Source: Zasmidium citrigriseum (Eukaryota; Ascomycota; Dothideomycetes; Mycosphaerellales; Mycosphaerellaceae). From it: a stretch of DNA of 64,000 nucleotides. The notes beneath the pieces were generated by a model. It ran no database searches and had not been told where the DNA came from. It saw only the letters and a list, made by a program, of their open reading frames with translations. Below, piece after piece: positions 20,655-33,067 of this stretch. The stretch lies in assembly GCA_002786025.1 (NCBI GenBank), contig NHNW01000052.1, forward strand, positions 228,989 through 292,988, in the 5' to 3' direction. How positions within the stretch are numbered: the first letter of the stretch is position 1; each line of letters starts with the position of its first letter. A program made the position numbers and the translations under genes.

Positions 20655-21257
20655 AGGCCAGCACTGCGCGGCGCGGAGGGATGAGCGACCCGAAACCAAG
20701 AGCGAGGTATGACACTCCGATGTTCTGTGATCGAGAGCTAGCCAATGTGGTATTCAATCAGTATTCTCTATCTTCAGAAGGATACTCGGAGCAGAGGAAG
20801 AGTAAGGAGGACGAGCAGGACGAGGGCAGCATGCATGAGGAGCAGAGAGACCTTCGCTCCGTTCCTTCTGGTGGACGAAGACTTTATCCACCATGCGTGT
20901 CATATCAAAGTTTCAATCTTTCAAAAGGTAGCTGCGATGTTCTGATAGTAAGCCATCAATCCCTTCCAATATTGACGTCCACATCGTGATGTCTTCCTCT
21001 CTCGCAGCGGACTTCATTGGCGTTTGCCTGAGACCGGCATGAGATCCCAGATGTTTGAGCCCAGGCAGGGGAAAGTAATGAATATCATGCTCGAGACTTT
21101 TCACCAACGCAATGTAATCTCGTTCATTATTATTTCGCTACTTCCATTACAATGCCGTCAGATAGGTTGGTCGTTGTATTTTGTACACTTCGTGATGATC
21201 CATGCTGTCGGTATGTTCCGCTGAACTTTTGACACAGCCTCGCCAACGCCTCAACAT
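20655..21257. other. Convergent intergenic region, possible extra 3' exon
   Basis: About 600 bp between the helical-protein gene and the converging Rds1 gene. Plus-strand positions about 20,780-20,945 read as a coherent peptide ending in FQKVAAMF, possibly an alternative last exon of the upstream gene. Otherwise nothing recognised. Confidence 0.4.
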
Positions 21258-23060
21258 TTAACCAGCTGCGTACAGGCCGAGAGCAACGACATGCGGATTA
21301 ATGAAGCTAAGAGTAACAGAATCAGTAGATGCCTCAGGAAATATGAGAGTGGCTTTTGCACTTGACTGTACGTACCTCAGGTTGAAGGGCGTCAAATACG
21401 GGTTGGAATCCGTCAGCGCGATGAAGGTGGTCTGATTGACAATGCCCTGTCCGCCCTGGTAGACTTCAGCAGCAGGCTGCCATGTATATCCACTGTTTGG
21501 ACCGGTCATGATGAGATCGGTATACTAGAAGTAAAAGGTAGGTCAGTATGTCTCATACGTCTTGCAGGGTGGGCAACGAACTGTAAGATTCAGCATTCCG
21601 GCCCATGCGACGTATTTCGGGGGTCCAGCAGTTGTAGAAGTGATATAACTTGCGTTGGGGCCGACGCTCTGACCTGGTTCGTCCCACAGAAGACGGACCT
21701 GCTTGCCGGGGAAGGAAAGGGGCTCGGACCGGTTGTGGGTGATGGCAGGGCCGCAACCATATCCAGTCTTGTTCAGATTAATGCAGCTCTCATCCTGCGG
21801 AGGGATGGTAGATGGGCTAGAAGTGCGGTTGTCCACGCGTTCCCAGTCTGCGGTGTCGTTGGGGGAGACACGGTTGATGTTGGCCTGGTTGACGACGTGC
21901 AGAGCTGGGAAGTTCTGCCAGGCGAGCCGAGTTGCATTAGCTGGGCAAGACGCGATGTACGGAGCCAAAAAGGTCCAGGCCCATGATTGTGGGATACCTT
22001 GGAAAAAGTTTCAGTGAGTGCCAAGAAAAAGGGGGCAGCGGGCAAACTCACCAGTCTCGAACCACACAGGCATCGGATGCAGACCACTCATTTGCCTAAA
22101 GATCATTTCCTGTCGAGCCTCGGTGGCGATGGACTGCGCCAGGAGTTGACCAACTTCACGGGAGTCGAGGTGGTTGATGAAACCCCAGACGCCAGACTCT
22201 CCCCAACGAGTCAAGATAGCGTTGAATTCGACGAACTCGCGAACGTTCGTATACGGATACGAATAGGTGCATTGGGGAACAGCAGTCTCACCCAGCATGT
22301 TGGTCAGAAGGGTTGCATGGCCTTGCTCCTGCTGAGCCATGAACTGGATGAGGGAGATGTCCTCTTTCGTGAGACCAGCCGCAAGGAAGTCCTCTTCAGA
22401 AAAGGTTGCAACACCGTTATTGAACGTGTCAAGTTCAATCCATTCTTGGTAAAGACCCAACATGATGGATTCGTAGTCGAAATCGCTCTCGACCATGTAT
22501 CGAGGCTCGGTGCCGTTAGTTCCAAGGCCCCCCGCTGGTGTGTAAGGCAGTGGCTGTGGAGATTGCAGTTGTCCATCCGTGTTGTAGTAGGTAGCAGTTG
22601 GGTTCAATCCGAGCATGGGGACTGTGGTCGCAGTGACTTCGTTGGAAACGGCACCTGTCGTAGTAGCTTCACCACTGAAGGGTCCGTGCGTAGTCGTTCC
22701 TTGGCACGTCAGTGAATGATCAAACACAGCAACAATCTAAACAGTACCATTGACGTATTCACTCCTCTGCGGAGCTGCGGCGCCGCTGCCACTCAAGGGA
22801 GCCGAAGTCTGGATGGCAGAGACCTGAGAGTTCATTCCAAAGCTGGTTGGGACCACAGTCAAAGGAGTGAGGCTTTCGCTGACATAGGGAGCGTCTGCAT
22901 TGGTGTACCCAGCCACATTGCCAGACTGGTCGGCAGCTGCAAAGGAACCGGCAGCAGTGGCGCTGGAGGCGAAAGATCCGTAGGCCGACATCTGGGGTGC
23001 TGGCACGGCGGCCGCAAGGCCTGCGAAGACCGCAGAGGTGGCAAACGACCTGGCGAACAT
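21258..23060 (-). CDS. rds1: Rds1-like stress-response protein, ferritin-like fold
   Basis: Secreted or membrane-associated fungal protein related to fission-yeast Rds1, which responds to nutrient and stress conditions. Five exons fit: 23060-22748, 22699-22052, 21997-21582, 21524-21376 and 21306-21258, giving 524 residues. The start MFARSFATSAVFAGLAAAVP is a signal peptide; an in-frame ATG 14 codons upstream would bury it, so I chose the inner one. The ferritin-like helical domain includes ISLIQFMAQQEQGHATLLTN and QSIATEARQEMIFRQMSG, whose Glu/His residues suit metal binding. The C-terminal beta region ends LYAAG. Intron 3 uses a GTTCGT donor (21525-21581); splicing there restores MLNLTYTDL, whereas read-through meets two stops. 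Confidence 0.9.
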
Positions 23061-24910
23061 CTTACAATGGATATCCAAGAGGAAGATGGGGTGAAGAGGC
23101 AACGTCCTACATCCGAACGAGGATGGACGGCTTTATGTGAAGTATGTCCTCCAGCACGGGCCGCGAGCATCCTGACGTGGACTGCCGCGAGTGCCTCTCG
23201 TGCCACTTCCTTGACTCGTCATTGATCGAGAGAGACACAGTGGAGTTGCATGTTTGTGATCTCACGGCGAGAACGGAAGCGATCATTGCAGGGGATCCAT
23301 AGGCCTACCAAGTAAAGTCTGGCGCCGCTCCAACCAGGTCGGGCAATCGGCAGGAACATTTGACATTGCTCTAACTACCAGAGGCCCGCGCTTCCGGTTC
23401 TGCATTTGTTCGATGGCTGAGGAATCAATGGTCTTAGTGACTTGCCACATTCGTTGGACTTAACGAGGTCTGCATCGATTGAACCGTAGAGGTTTTCGTG
23501 TGGCAAATATCGGCAGCCGTGCATGCTGTCCCATCCTCATCTAAATTCCAAGCCTCAAGTGCATGGTTCAGAGAGATTCGCCTCACAGTCGAAAATGCGG
23601 TTGAGAGCCAAAGCTGGCGTCAAGCAAACGTCACGATATGGAATCTCCAGTCCAGCAGCCGTCACATAGCCGGGATCCCGGCATTAGCGTGCTCAGAAAA
23701 CTGGGTCTTCGGTGGTGCCTCCGGGATCGAAATCGCGTGAAATGCACCTCATTGTTCAGATCGTCAACCTCTCACTGCGAGATGTGCAGGGTATTACTCC
23801 GGCTCGCTGGCGAGTTGCCGACTTTGTTTGTATCGGTCCAGGTGGGCGACTGCGAGAGAAGAGCGAGTCTGTAACCGATGTTGCCAGTCCGTGCAGTCGT
23901 ACGATCGAGTATTCATTGTCCAACGTTGACTTACTTTCATTGAACACAGTGACTAGGAAAGCTCGGCTTCCTTCACATGACGTTGCTCTGCGCCTCGCCT
24001 TGTTAGTGGCTCTGGACGGCTTCGTAGTGAGCTTCGTGGCAGGAAGTATGTCCTGCGAAAGGCTGCAAAAAGGCATGTCACTGTCACCTCTTCGTTCGTC
24101 CGCCACAGCCCGTGCGACTCGTAGTGCATAATCATAGTGCATTCGCTTCCCGCATCCTCCCTGCACAACGCAAGTCAGCCCGCATTTCATCGCTGCACCA
24201 TCGAAGTCTACAGCCAAGCTGCCGCGATCCATCTGTGCGGCTCGCCGCTCTTCACATCATGATGAAAGGTGGTCACCGTGAAGTATACGACAGTCTGCAG
24301 AGACTTCTTCGCCACGCTATTGATTCTTGAAGACTTGGCCCTTTGCCGCTGTTGCTTAGCCAATAGGTGTGGATGCTTGATCACCATGTGTCTCGGCGGG
24401 TGTCGTCAGCTGCATTCCTCCAGGCGCCTATGGCTGCGGAGGCAGATCTGGTCTTTGAGGCTATTTGTCTCCGCGGGTAGAGACGTGGCCGACGAACGGT
24501 GAGAATCGTCGCTTTCCCCGGCCTTTCCGTTGATGCTCAGTCGCGTGGGCGCAATCCGGATAAATCATAACTGAATACCTGGTCTCGAGATGGTGACGCT
24601 TGAGGCAGGGTGTACTCGATGAGTGTCCTGTATTGAGATGTTGCTCGAGAGGAGGTGGCGGGTTTCGTGGAAGAGCACGCCCATGCTTGGGCTTGGTCAG
24701 TGCGCAACGCGTCAACTCTGCGCGCGACGTTCAAACATTTCCTCGAACACTCCATCAACAACATCAAATTCCATCAAACGACTGTTCGCAGCGAGTACGC
24801 GGACGTGGACGACGAATGCAAGCCTCAGTATGGAGCATCGCCTTTAGACACTGCAAGACATGCCTGGGACAATATCAAGACAAAACACTCGACGACCCTG
24901 CCCAGGTCTA
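23061..24910. other. Long intergenic region, no supported gene
   Basis: About 1.85 kb between two minus-strand genes. Several short frames on both strands lack motifs, start context or splice partners. It includes the Rds1 promoter. No RNA gene or repeat recognised. Confidence 0.55.
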
Positions 24911-25583
24911 TCATATCGCGGACTGTCTACGCCGCCTGAGCTCAAACGCGGCTTGTATGTCTTCCTTCACGCTCATTAGGAACTCCTCGCTCGGCATGGC
25001 CTCAACCTCCTCCGACGTTGCCCAGAACACCTCGTTGCAAATATACCCATCGGCTTTTAGCTCTGGCAGCTGGTTGACTGTCCAAAGCAAACTCGCCCGC
25101 AGCCACATACTGTCTTCTAATATGGCGGGACTCACAGCAGTGTGCAACGCTGTTGCTGACCTGCTGTTTTGAAGAATCGCCGGATCCATTCCTACTTGTA
25201 CTCTGCAGGCCACCCGCGCATATTCCTCAACGCGCACGTCTAGCTCCATGTCTCGGTCAATCCGGGACCTGAGTATTGCTCTGACATCGTTCTCGTCATT
25301 CAGGCGAGCGAGGCGATACATGGGAACTCCAGTCTTGTTGGCGAAAGACTTCCGCTCACTGGTAGTGCGAAAGAGCAGCACCCGTTCCTGGTGGAAGACC
25401 AGATTACAGATGATCAGGACGTCGAAGGTGGTGCCGAACTGCTTCCCTTGAGCGTCCAAGTACTGTTCGGGTCTTCCAATCGCCAACTATGATTAGTGGA
25501 ATTCGCGGACGAGGACGGGTGTATCCATGGCGCACGTACAGATCAGACGTATCGGCTGCAATCCCTGTGCTTTCGTTGCTCAT
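24911..25583 (-). CDS. Nudix-fold protein with a degenerate Nudix box
   Basis: Two exons, 25583-25536 and 25486-24911, flank a 49-nt intron (GTGCGC donor, CTAAT branch, TAG acceptor) and give 207 residues. After a short leader the protein reads LAIGRPEQYLDAQGKQFGTT, then FDVLIICNLVFHQERVLLFR. This is the opening of a common fungal Nudix hydrolase family (Q-Y-L-x-x-Q-G then V-F-x-x-x-R-VLL). The helix that should carry the metal-binding box GX5EX7REUXEEXGU instead reads DENDVRAILRSRIDRDMELD, without the REXXEE core. The protein is therefore probably a non-catalytic relative. The C-terminal strands and helix (NEVFWATSEEVEAM) are kept, which argues against random decay. Confidence 0.65.
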
Positions 25584-26981
25584 ATCGACAATGGATCGGT
25601 ATATTATTTCGTGGTCGAAGACCTGACATCCTCGGAGGAAGGCCCAAACCAAGATGTCGCATCCAAGAATCACCTAAGGGCCATTGGCTGGCGTCATGCC
25701 TGACCCCTCTCGTGGCAGACTCTTTGTCACGTGCTGCCCTCTAGACTTTGCAAGACCCTTGCCTGAGGCACAAAGTCTTCCATGGTAAAAGACCACGTGA
25801 AAGTCGTAGGCAACGTGTGAAGCGCTGTCAGAAGTAAGACAGCCAAGTGGAAGAGTCAAGATGAACGACACCCTGTGAGCCTCAAATGCGCAAGAGGACG
25901 GACGATATCTGGAACGTTCATCAGGTCTTGACGTTTGCAAAAGACATCCGACATGCATGCCGACGTGCAAATGTTCGATATGCTGTCCAGCGTAGACTGC
26001 TTGTTCGAACGGAAGCTCTTCATCGCATTGATTCGACGGACTTCGGTCTCTCGCCACGACGTGCGGATTGCACTGCCTGTGATCTATTCTCTTCGAAGCT
26101 GCATTTCTTCGCCGCGAAAGATCATTCATTGCCTGCTATCAAACGCACGCAAGTCGCTGGTATGACCACTCCCTCCTGGAAATCGAGCAGGCGCATCGAT
26201 CTGTCGGCCGCCATTGTGTGGTCAGAAGCCATGCCTTACAACGTCTGGGAATACTCGCATGAATGATTCTGAAGAGGACCCTGAATCGGCTCTGCGGCAT
26301 CTTGAATGCAATCTTCAGTGGAGCCGGCGACGCAGCTGAACAGGCGGCTCCACAGCTTCGCGCATTAAGCTTTTGCTTGATGGACAAGGCAAGCCTCTGC
26401 TGCAGGAACCGCTTGATCCACTACCCCATGGAGAAGCTCATCGTCAATTTCAATAAATCCGTGCATGAATCGTGGAGAGCGTCAGCTTCGAAGTCGTCCT
26501 CTTTGCCTCTTCAGTCGACGAACCCCGCCGAACAGCGACCGACGCACACATTATTTCAGTTCATGATGCGAGCCTTTTAACACCAGGCACCCGCCCTCTG
26601 CCGACCAATGCATTGTTGCGATTTGTTGGCGATGGATGCCACGGGCCGGAAGGTCGACGATTCGGGACAGGTCCCACCGACCTCCTCCAAAGCTGCAAGT
26701 GATTTGCAAGCTTGGTACCAGTTGAAGTAACATGCAAACATGTGGGCGCACCTGGCGACAGGAACACTTGCATGCGGGTCCTCTGCACTGCCAACAGAAG
26801 ACAGCTCGCCGGCGATCTTCTCCATCGTTACATCGAACTGTGAGCACTTACTGGATCTATCAGCCGTTCCTGGCAAGCCCTTCGCCAGTTGTGCTGATCA
26901 TGGCGAGCCTAAGTATAAGTTCCAGCTCTTCCAGCTCTTTCTTTCTTCGTACCGCCCTTTCTGTCCTGCCAGAGGCTCAAG
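25584..26981. other. Divergent intergenic region, no supported gene
   Basis: About 1.4 kb between the Nudix-like gene (minus) and the glutaminase gene (plus). No motif-bearing frame. The last 100 bp before the glutaminase ATG are CT-rich. Confidence 0.55.
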
Positions 26982-29869
26982 ATGGTGTTCCAGACGTTGT
27001 TGCTGTCAGGCCTTGCGGCGCTCTGTAGCGCACAGTCGACATTCTCGCCTTTGCGCCCTCCATCATTGCCTCTTGCCGTGAAGAGTCCATACCTGTCGAC
27101 CTGGCAAGCTGCCGGCAGTAATGGTGGTAATGGCGGATACCTCCCTGGACAATGGCCAACGTTCTGGGCCGGGCAAGTTACGGGCTGGACTGGCTATATT
27201 CGAGTTGACAGTGGGTACAGCGGACTCTGGGAAAAGTTGAGCAATGGACTGACAACCGAAATTTCTGCAGATATCACCTACAGTCAGTATCAATGATAGG
27301 AACTGTTGCTGCATATCCTAAGATGAAAACTAACGCCCTTTTTCTAGCGTGGCTCGGACAACCAAATGTTCCGGCGCAGACCAATTACTACGTCGTCCAA
27401 ACTGGATATGAATACACTCCCACATCGAGCATCTTCACACTCGACGTTGCAGGCCAAGTGGAGATGACCGTGACGTTTCTCAGCCCCGTTCTACCCGAGA
27501 CACTTCTTGAGATGTCTCTTCCATACAGTTACATGGACGTCTCAGTTCGTTCCCTGAATGGCAAGCGGCACAACGTCCAGTTGTATACCGACATCTCAGC
27601 AGAGTGGGTATCTGGTGATCGCAGCAGTGTTGCACAGTGGAGCTACGGAACGGCAAACGACAACGTGCAGCCCAAGGCCGTGGCAGAGCCCATGTCGGCC
27701 GCCGAGGTGGCCCCTGATGCGCCCATTTCGACCTATGCCACCGTAACATCTTACTCCCACCATGGAAAGCCCACGCACACGGCGCCTGTGGTTCCGGCCA
27801 CTAGCCAAGGCGTTCGACCGAGTGGAGTGGCTGAGCCTCCTCTCAATGCTACCAAGCATACCAATGTCGAAGCAATGGTCAACGCAAGAGCGGGCGGTGT
27901 AGCATATCACAAAGTCTGGCGACAGACCCAGCTCGAATTCACAAACAACGCTGAGCAGGTAAGATGCGAAGGGCAGAATCCAACATCGTATTTCAACACT
28001 TGCTAACTTCGAATCCTGCTTCTAGGCAGAGTGGGGTTACTGGTACTATACTACCGACAACACGAGGAACTTGACCCACCAACAAGGAGCTGATACTACG
28101 GTTCGAGCTCAATTCATCAACAACGTATGCAAAGCAAAGGGCAGAAGCCGTTCCGCAACACGTCTGAGACATTTACTGACCTTCTACTCTCAAAAAAGGG
28201 CTTCTTGGCGAATAGCCAGAACAACAACTTCCGCGCGATCAACGACCAGTATCCAGTGTTTGGATTTGCTCACGATATGGGAGCCATTGGCCGAAATTCC
28301 AAGAAGCATCATACGTTCCAGATCAGTCTGCATCAACAGAACTGTATCTACTTCGAAGCAGCCGCGGGAAATACTTCGGTGCCTTGTCTCTGGACGAACT
28401 ACTTCGACAATGACGTTGCTGCTCTGGAATACTTTTACAACCAGTACTCCAACATTTCGTCCGCTTCGCAAGCCTTCGATAGCAAGGTGGAATCAGACTC
28501 CAAATCTTCCGGTGGGGATGCTTATTACAGCCTCACTGCCTTGGCTACCCGGTATGTGCTTCGCAGACCGATCATGCTCTATCGACATTTACTAATGACC
28601 TGCTGCAATACAGTCAAGCATTCGGAGCTTTGGCCTACACGAACAAGCCAAGCCAGCCTTGGATCTTCTTGAAGGAGATCTCGTCTGATGGTGATATCCA
28701 GACGGTTGATGTCATCTTCCCGTTCTTCCCGATCGTCATCTATTCGAACCCGAAGCTCCTCAAGTACCTCCTCGATCCGCTCTTCATCAATCAAGAGGCA
28801 GGCTACTGGCCGTACGCGTTCTCGATCCACGACCTCGGCATCTTCCCGAACGCTACGGGATATAACAATCTCTTGGTCAACGTTGAACAACAACCAGTGG
28901 AGGAGTGTGGGTAAGTAGATGAAACGACCTTGCGAGGATCGCACAGCGATGGCTGACACGTCTCTAGCAACATGTTGATCATGGCTCTTGCCTACGCTCA
29001 ACGTACGAACGATAATGCCTACTTGGCTCAACACTACAGCATCCTGAGACAGTGGAACGAGTACCTAGTCAATGATTCTCTTATTCCGGCGAACCAGTTA
29101 TCGACTGACGACTTCCTCGGCCAGGTATTTGAACCGTTCGAATAGCGATCGTAAAGCATGCTGACAAAAATTCGCGACTATAGGTCCAAAACGACACCAA
29201 CTTGGCACTCAAAGGTATTGTGGGTATCGAAGCCATGGCCCAGATCGCCAACCGAACCGGACATACGGCAGATGGAGTCAATTTCACCGGCATTGCGCAC
29301 AAGTACATCAAGAAATGGCAGCAATATGGTGTCAACTTCCAGGCCACGCCGCCACACTCTGAGACCCAGTACGGCAACACGACAACCTTTAGTCTACTTT
29401 ACAACCTCTACGGCGATGCACTCCTTGGCCTTCAGCTCGTGCCAAAGAGGATCTACAACATCCAGAGCAATTTCTACCCAACGGTCTTCAAACGCTATGG
29501 GGTAAGAAGCGAAGCCCGCAAGCTACACCATCATCTTTGATACATTGACTGACCTTCTATTCTTCCTAGGTTCCCTTAAGATCCGGCTTCACGGCTAGTA
29601 AAGCAGACTGGGAACTGTGGTGCGCTGCGATTGCGTCCGACAGCACGAAAAATCAGTTCATCCAGATCCTCTCCACCTTCCTGGACCAGACACCTTCCAA
29701 CTTCCCCTTTACGGACCTCTACGATGTCAGCAGCGGACAACAGTACTTCAACGGTGCTAGTTTTGTCAATCGGCCTGTAGTCGGCGGTATATTCGCACCT
29801 CTTGCGTTGATAGGGGCGCCGACGTCAGGAACTGTCACGCCAATCTCGTTGGCCAAGACCCCGTCTTGA
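26982..29869 (+). CDS. gtaA: Extracellular glutaminase A (GtaA-type)
   Basis: Secreted enzyme family with DUF4965/DUF5127/DUF1793 domains; the founding Aspergillus member hydrolyses glutamine to glutamate. Nine exons keep frame: 26982-27210, 27271-27282, 27348-27958, 28026-28124, 28199-28551, 28614-28910, 28968-29124, 29184-29501 and 29570-29869, giving 791 residues. A signal peptide (MVFQTLLLSGLAALCSAQS) precedes PPSLPLAVKSPYLSTW. Exon 2 is only 12 nt but is needed to read GYIRVDNITYTWLGQPN. Conserved blocks follow: AEWGYWYYTTD, NDQYPVFGFAHDMG, FPFFPIVIYSNPKLLKYLLD, WPYAFSIHDLG and EECGNMLIMALAYA. Family members are nearer 690 residues. The excess is a Pro/Thr/Ala-rich insertion at about residues 185-262, inside exon 3. 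It converges on the gene at 29,984-31,571. Confidence 0.94.
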
Positions 29870-29983
29870 TGAAGCAGACCACGGGTGATCAAGAAGAGAT
29901 GAGAATACGACACTAACAAAAAAGCACATGTATCAGTCGCTATATTGCATGATTACACGTCCGACTCGAACAATTCCTTGAGA

Positions 29984-31571
29984 TCAAACATCGATCGGGC
30001 ACTTCACATCCCCTGCCAAGAGCCGAATGAGCTCTCTGATATCGTCCAACGTCTCCAGAGCGAGTACTTTCTTCTCAATTTGTTCTCGCCTTTCCTCGTC
30101 CAAGATGTCCTTCACCAATCTCCTCCACTTTTCGACAATCTGCCCATTGCTCGCTGGCGGTGCAATTCCCTTAGGAGCCGTCACCACTTCTTCGACCTCG
30201 GTGCTGTCAGCAAATCTGACCTTGACTTTGGTCGTGAACAGGGCGTCGCCCTTTTCGTCGATAGTCTTGTCATGTTCTGGCTTGACTTTGTTCATCATGC
30301 TCCGGATCTCTGGGCGATTGAGCTTCGAAGCGCCGAATTGTTGCATGAGGACCTCATGGTCATACAGTTGACTAGCCGCGGCGTTTTGAATTGACATTTG
30401 AGCGGCCGTGGTGGTAAGAGGCTTGTCTGGGGGTGCGATCCATCCTCCATGCTCGTAGGCTGCTTTGCCGTGTTGAGTGACGATGCCGTCGATATTGTCC
30501 AAGTTCTTCCGGTCGAACAAGTCTGGATGCTTCTTCTGTAGGTTCTCGACTGCATCGATTGTGCCGTGCAGTGCCGCCATTGCGGCATGCAACTTCACTC
30601 GAATGCCTTCGATCTCCCAGCGAGATCCAAGTCCCTTGAAGAGCTCCTCAGGAAGGTATTTGGGTTCGAAATTGGCTCCTTCGCTGAACATGGTGAGAAA
30701 GCCACCGTATGGTCTCTCGTAGACTTTAGTCGTTAGCTGTTGTTTCAGAAAGTTATTGCTAATGCTCTCACCTTCTTCAATCCCGGTATAGTTCTCCCTT
30801 GCCATCAAAGCCGCGAAGAGGCCATTCCTCGAACCAAAGCCATGCTGCATACGCTTGGCCATGCTTCCGAACTGCGCTGACATCAGGCCTCCTGCCTGTG
30901 TGCATGCCATACCCAGAGCCCATTCGATCTGAGCTGGATTGAGACCGAGATATGATGACACAGCCGCTGCACTTGCCGAAGGTCCTTGAACAGCACCACT
31001 GTGCCAGCCTCTCGATAGCAAGTCGCCTCCGTGGAGAGCAAGCCCAACTCGAGGGCCAACTTCACAGCCGACCACGTAGGCCTTCAGAAACTCAAGTCCA
31101 GAGAATGTCTTCCCATCCGCTGATTCGCTGGCTGCGAAGAGGGCCGATAGAAGCAGGGAATTGGAATGAAGGGGAGCTTTTGAAGAGTAATCGTCGAGCT
31201 CTCAAAAGAGAAGAACGAAAGGTCAGCAAATGTCTTAGACACATTGTGATGGCACCTGGCCTTCGCTCCTTACCAAAGCCTTGAATGAATGTACTATTCA
31301 GGAGGGCGGCGGACAGAGGAGGTAGCTGTTTTCCTTGCCAGCCAATAACTGTGCACTTGCCTTGCGGATCCATCTTCATTATCGCTTTTGCTGCAATCTC
31401 TGACCATGGCAGATGTGATCCTACAAAGGCACAAGCAATCCCGTCCAGAATCAAGTACTTGGCTCGTTCGATGATTTCTTCGGGGATGTCTGTGATCTTC
31501 GTGTCGTGGATCCATTGGCACAGCTTGCCAGTTGGGCCGTTGGGATTACTGGGGGAGGTGGTGGAAGACAT
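29984..31571 (-). CDS. cis-Aconitate decarboxylase-like MmgE/PrpD family protein
   Basis: Three exons, 31571-31274, 31200-30772 and 30723-29984, give 488 residues, the length of Aspergillus terreus CadA (about 490), which makes itaconate from cis-aconitate. Matching blocks include IERAKYLILDGIACAFVG, FELDDYSSKAPLHS, SRGWHSGAVQGPSASA, GMACTQAGGLMSAQFGSMAK, RMQHGFGSRNGLFAALMA and YERPYGGFLTMF. Intron 2 (48 nt) is in phase and stop-free; splicing restores GIEEVYERPYGG. Family similarity is clear, but MmgE/PrpD includes methylcitrate dehydratase and uncharacterised paralogues, so itaconate synthesis is an inference. The expected partners (a mitochondrial cis-aconitate carrier, an itaconate exporter) are not adjacent. 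From memory, CadA has His where this protein has Ser after ELDDY. Confidence 0.85.
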
Positions 31572-33067
31572 GGTTGTAAAATGTAAAATGAGACTGTTTC
31601 AAATCTATTGATCTCCTTCGTGAGCTCTAAGATAGTCGTGATATATACTGAGATGGATCACAGAGGAGCTCAAAGCTCTGAGGATGCTGAGCTCATCGTC
31701 ATTGTTGCCGGCATCGCTGGTGTGAGCGAGGACGATTCTTGGGACTCTGGCACGCAGACCGACCAAACGAGGCTACACAAGGCGGCCATAGGCTTTGAGA
31801 TGAGGATACACCGCAGACATGAACAGCGCAATGTTGGACGATGGAGGCATGCGGTCGAAAGTTTGGCAGCGAGAACGGAGAAGACCATCCCCGATGCCGA
31901 TTTCGGGCCGACGAACAGGAGCTCCGAACGAACGCCACCACCTCTGCAGTTCGTGATCGACAGAAACCACAACACATTGACATTCCGACGATGGCATGAG
32001 AGCGCAACAGCCAGTCAGTCCCACGATCAATGCTATACTCGACAATCGGACCCTGACCCAATTGACGGCGTTCCACGTCACCGGTATCACAAAGAGGCAG
32101 CGGCATCGACAGAACCGCCCACGAGAACCTGATCTTCACAACGGGAGCACGAACGCGCACCAGTGGAACCCCGAAGCTACGGCATGGCCATTTGGTGATT
32201 CCCAATCGAATGGCCCCATGATCAATGATGGCCAAGATGCTCGGTGGAGTCGACTTGTCCCACGCGTACAAGCGAGTACAAAAGGATCTTTCGCATGCAG
32301 TTGATCCCAGGCACACCTGGCGCTGTATGTGCTTGCTGTCCGCCTTCTCACGTCGTATGTCTTCAAGCTGAGAATTGGCGTCGACCTTGGCCTTGACGAG
32401 ATAAGCGCTTTCTTCTGGACTGGGACTGGAAGTCGATGACCGGTCTTGGAATTCAGCTAGCCAGCGTTTGATACATGCAGCTTGCTGCTTGCCTGTGCCT
32501 GGAGCATATACAACATTCTGAAGCCCCGAACTCGACCGGACTGAGTATCGACGCTGTCTTGGCCAGGATTCCACGGCGACTCGTTTGACGAATCTCAAAT
32601 CGAAACGGGACGAGCTGAGCTGGTGATCAGAAGGGTGCAATGCTACGGACGTGAGCTCGCTTGTGGGTGATGGTCTTCGTCCAAGTCAAGCCGGTTTCAA
32701 CGAAGGCCTGCAGTTTCCAAGTCTCCTCGACAACAACAATCCCTTTCCGGCGGGCGGTGAGCGAGTGTTGTAGATGTACATTCAGGCTGTGTGGTGTGTT
32801 GGTCACCCGGTCACTCCGCCACATCTACATCAGCGTGCAGAGGGCGCGATAGGAGATGGTCGGCACACCAATTGTGAGCGGTGACGATTGCGAAAGTCTG
32901 TTATTAAGCCTGCGCCTCGTGACAACGGTCAAGATCAAAAGCAGCGCCACGCCCCACTTGTCGAGAGCTTGTGTAAAGCTTGCTGACGCTCTTGATTTTG
33001 GACGTGGCCCTCTGTCCAGACTTTCGCCAGACACGTGCCGAACAGCACCCGCTCCCGCACATACGCA
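31572..33067. other. Divergent intergenic region, no supported gene
   Basis: About 1.5 kb between divergent genes. A stop-free minus-strand stretch of about 940 bp (31699-32640) exists but has no ATG until well inside and no recognised motif, so I do not call it. Contains the promoters of both flanking genes. Confidence 0.5.

Noticed and set aside
31699..32640. Minus-strand stop-free frame of about 313 codons
   Set aside because: Its upstream end has no ATG (only TTG), there is no motif, and codon use is unremarkable; I could not find a first exon.
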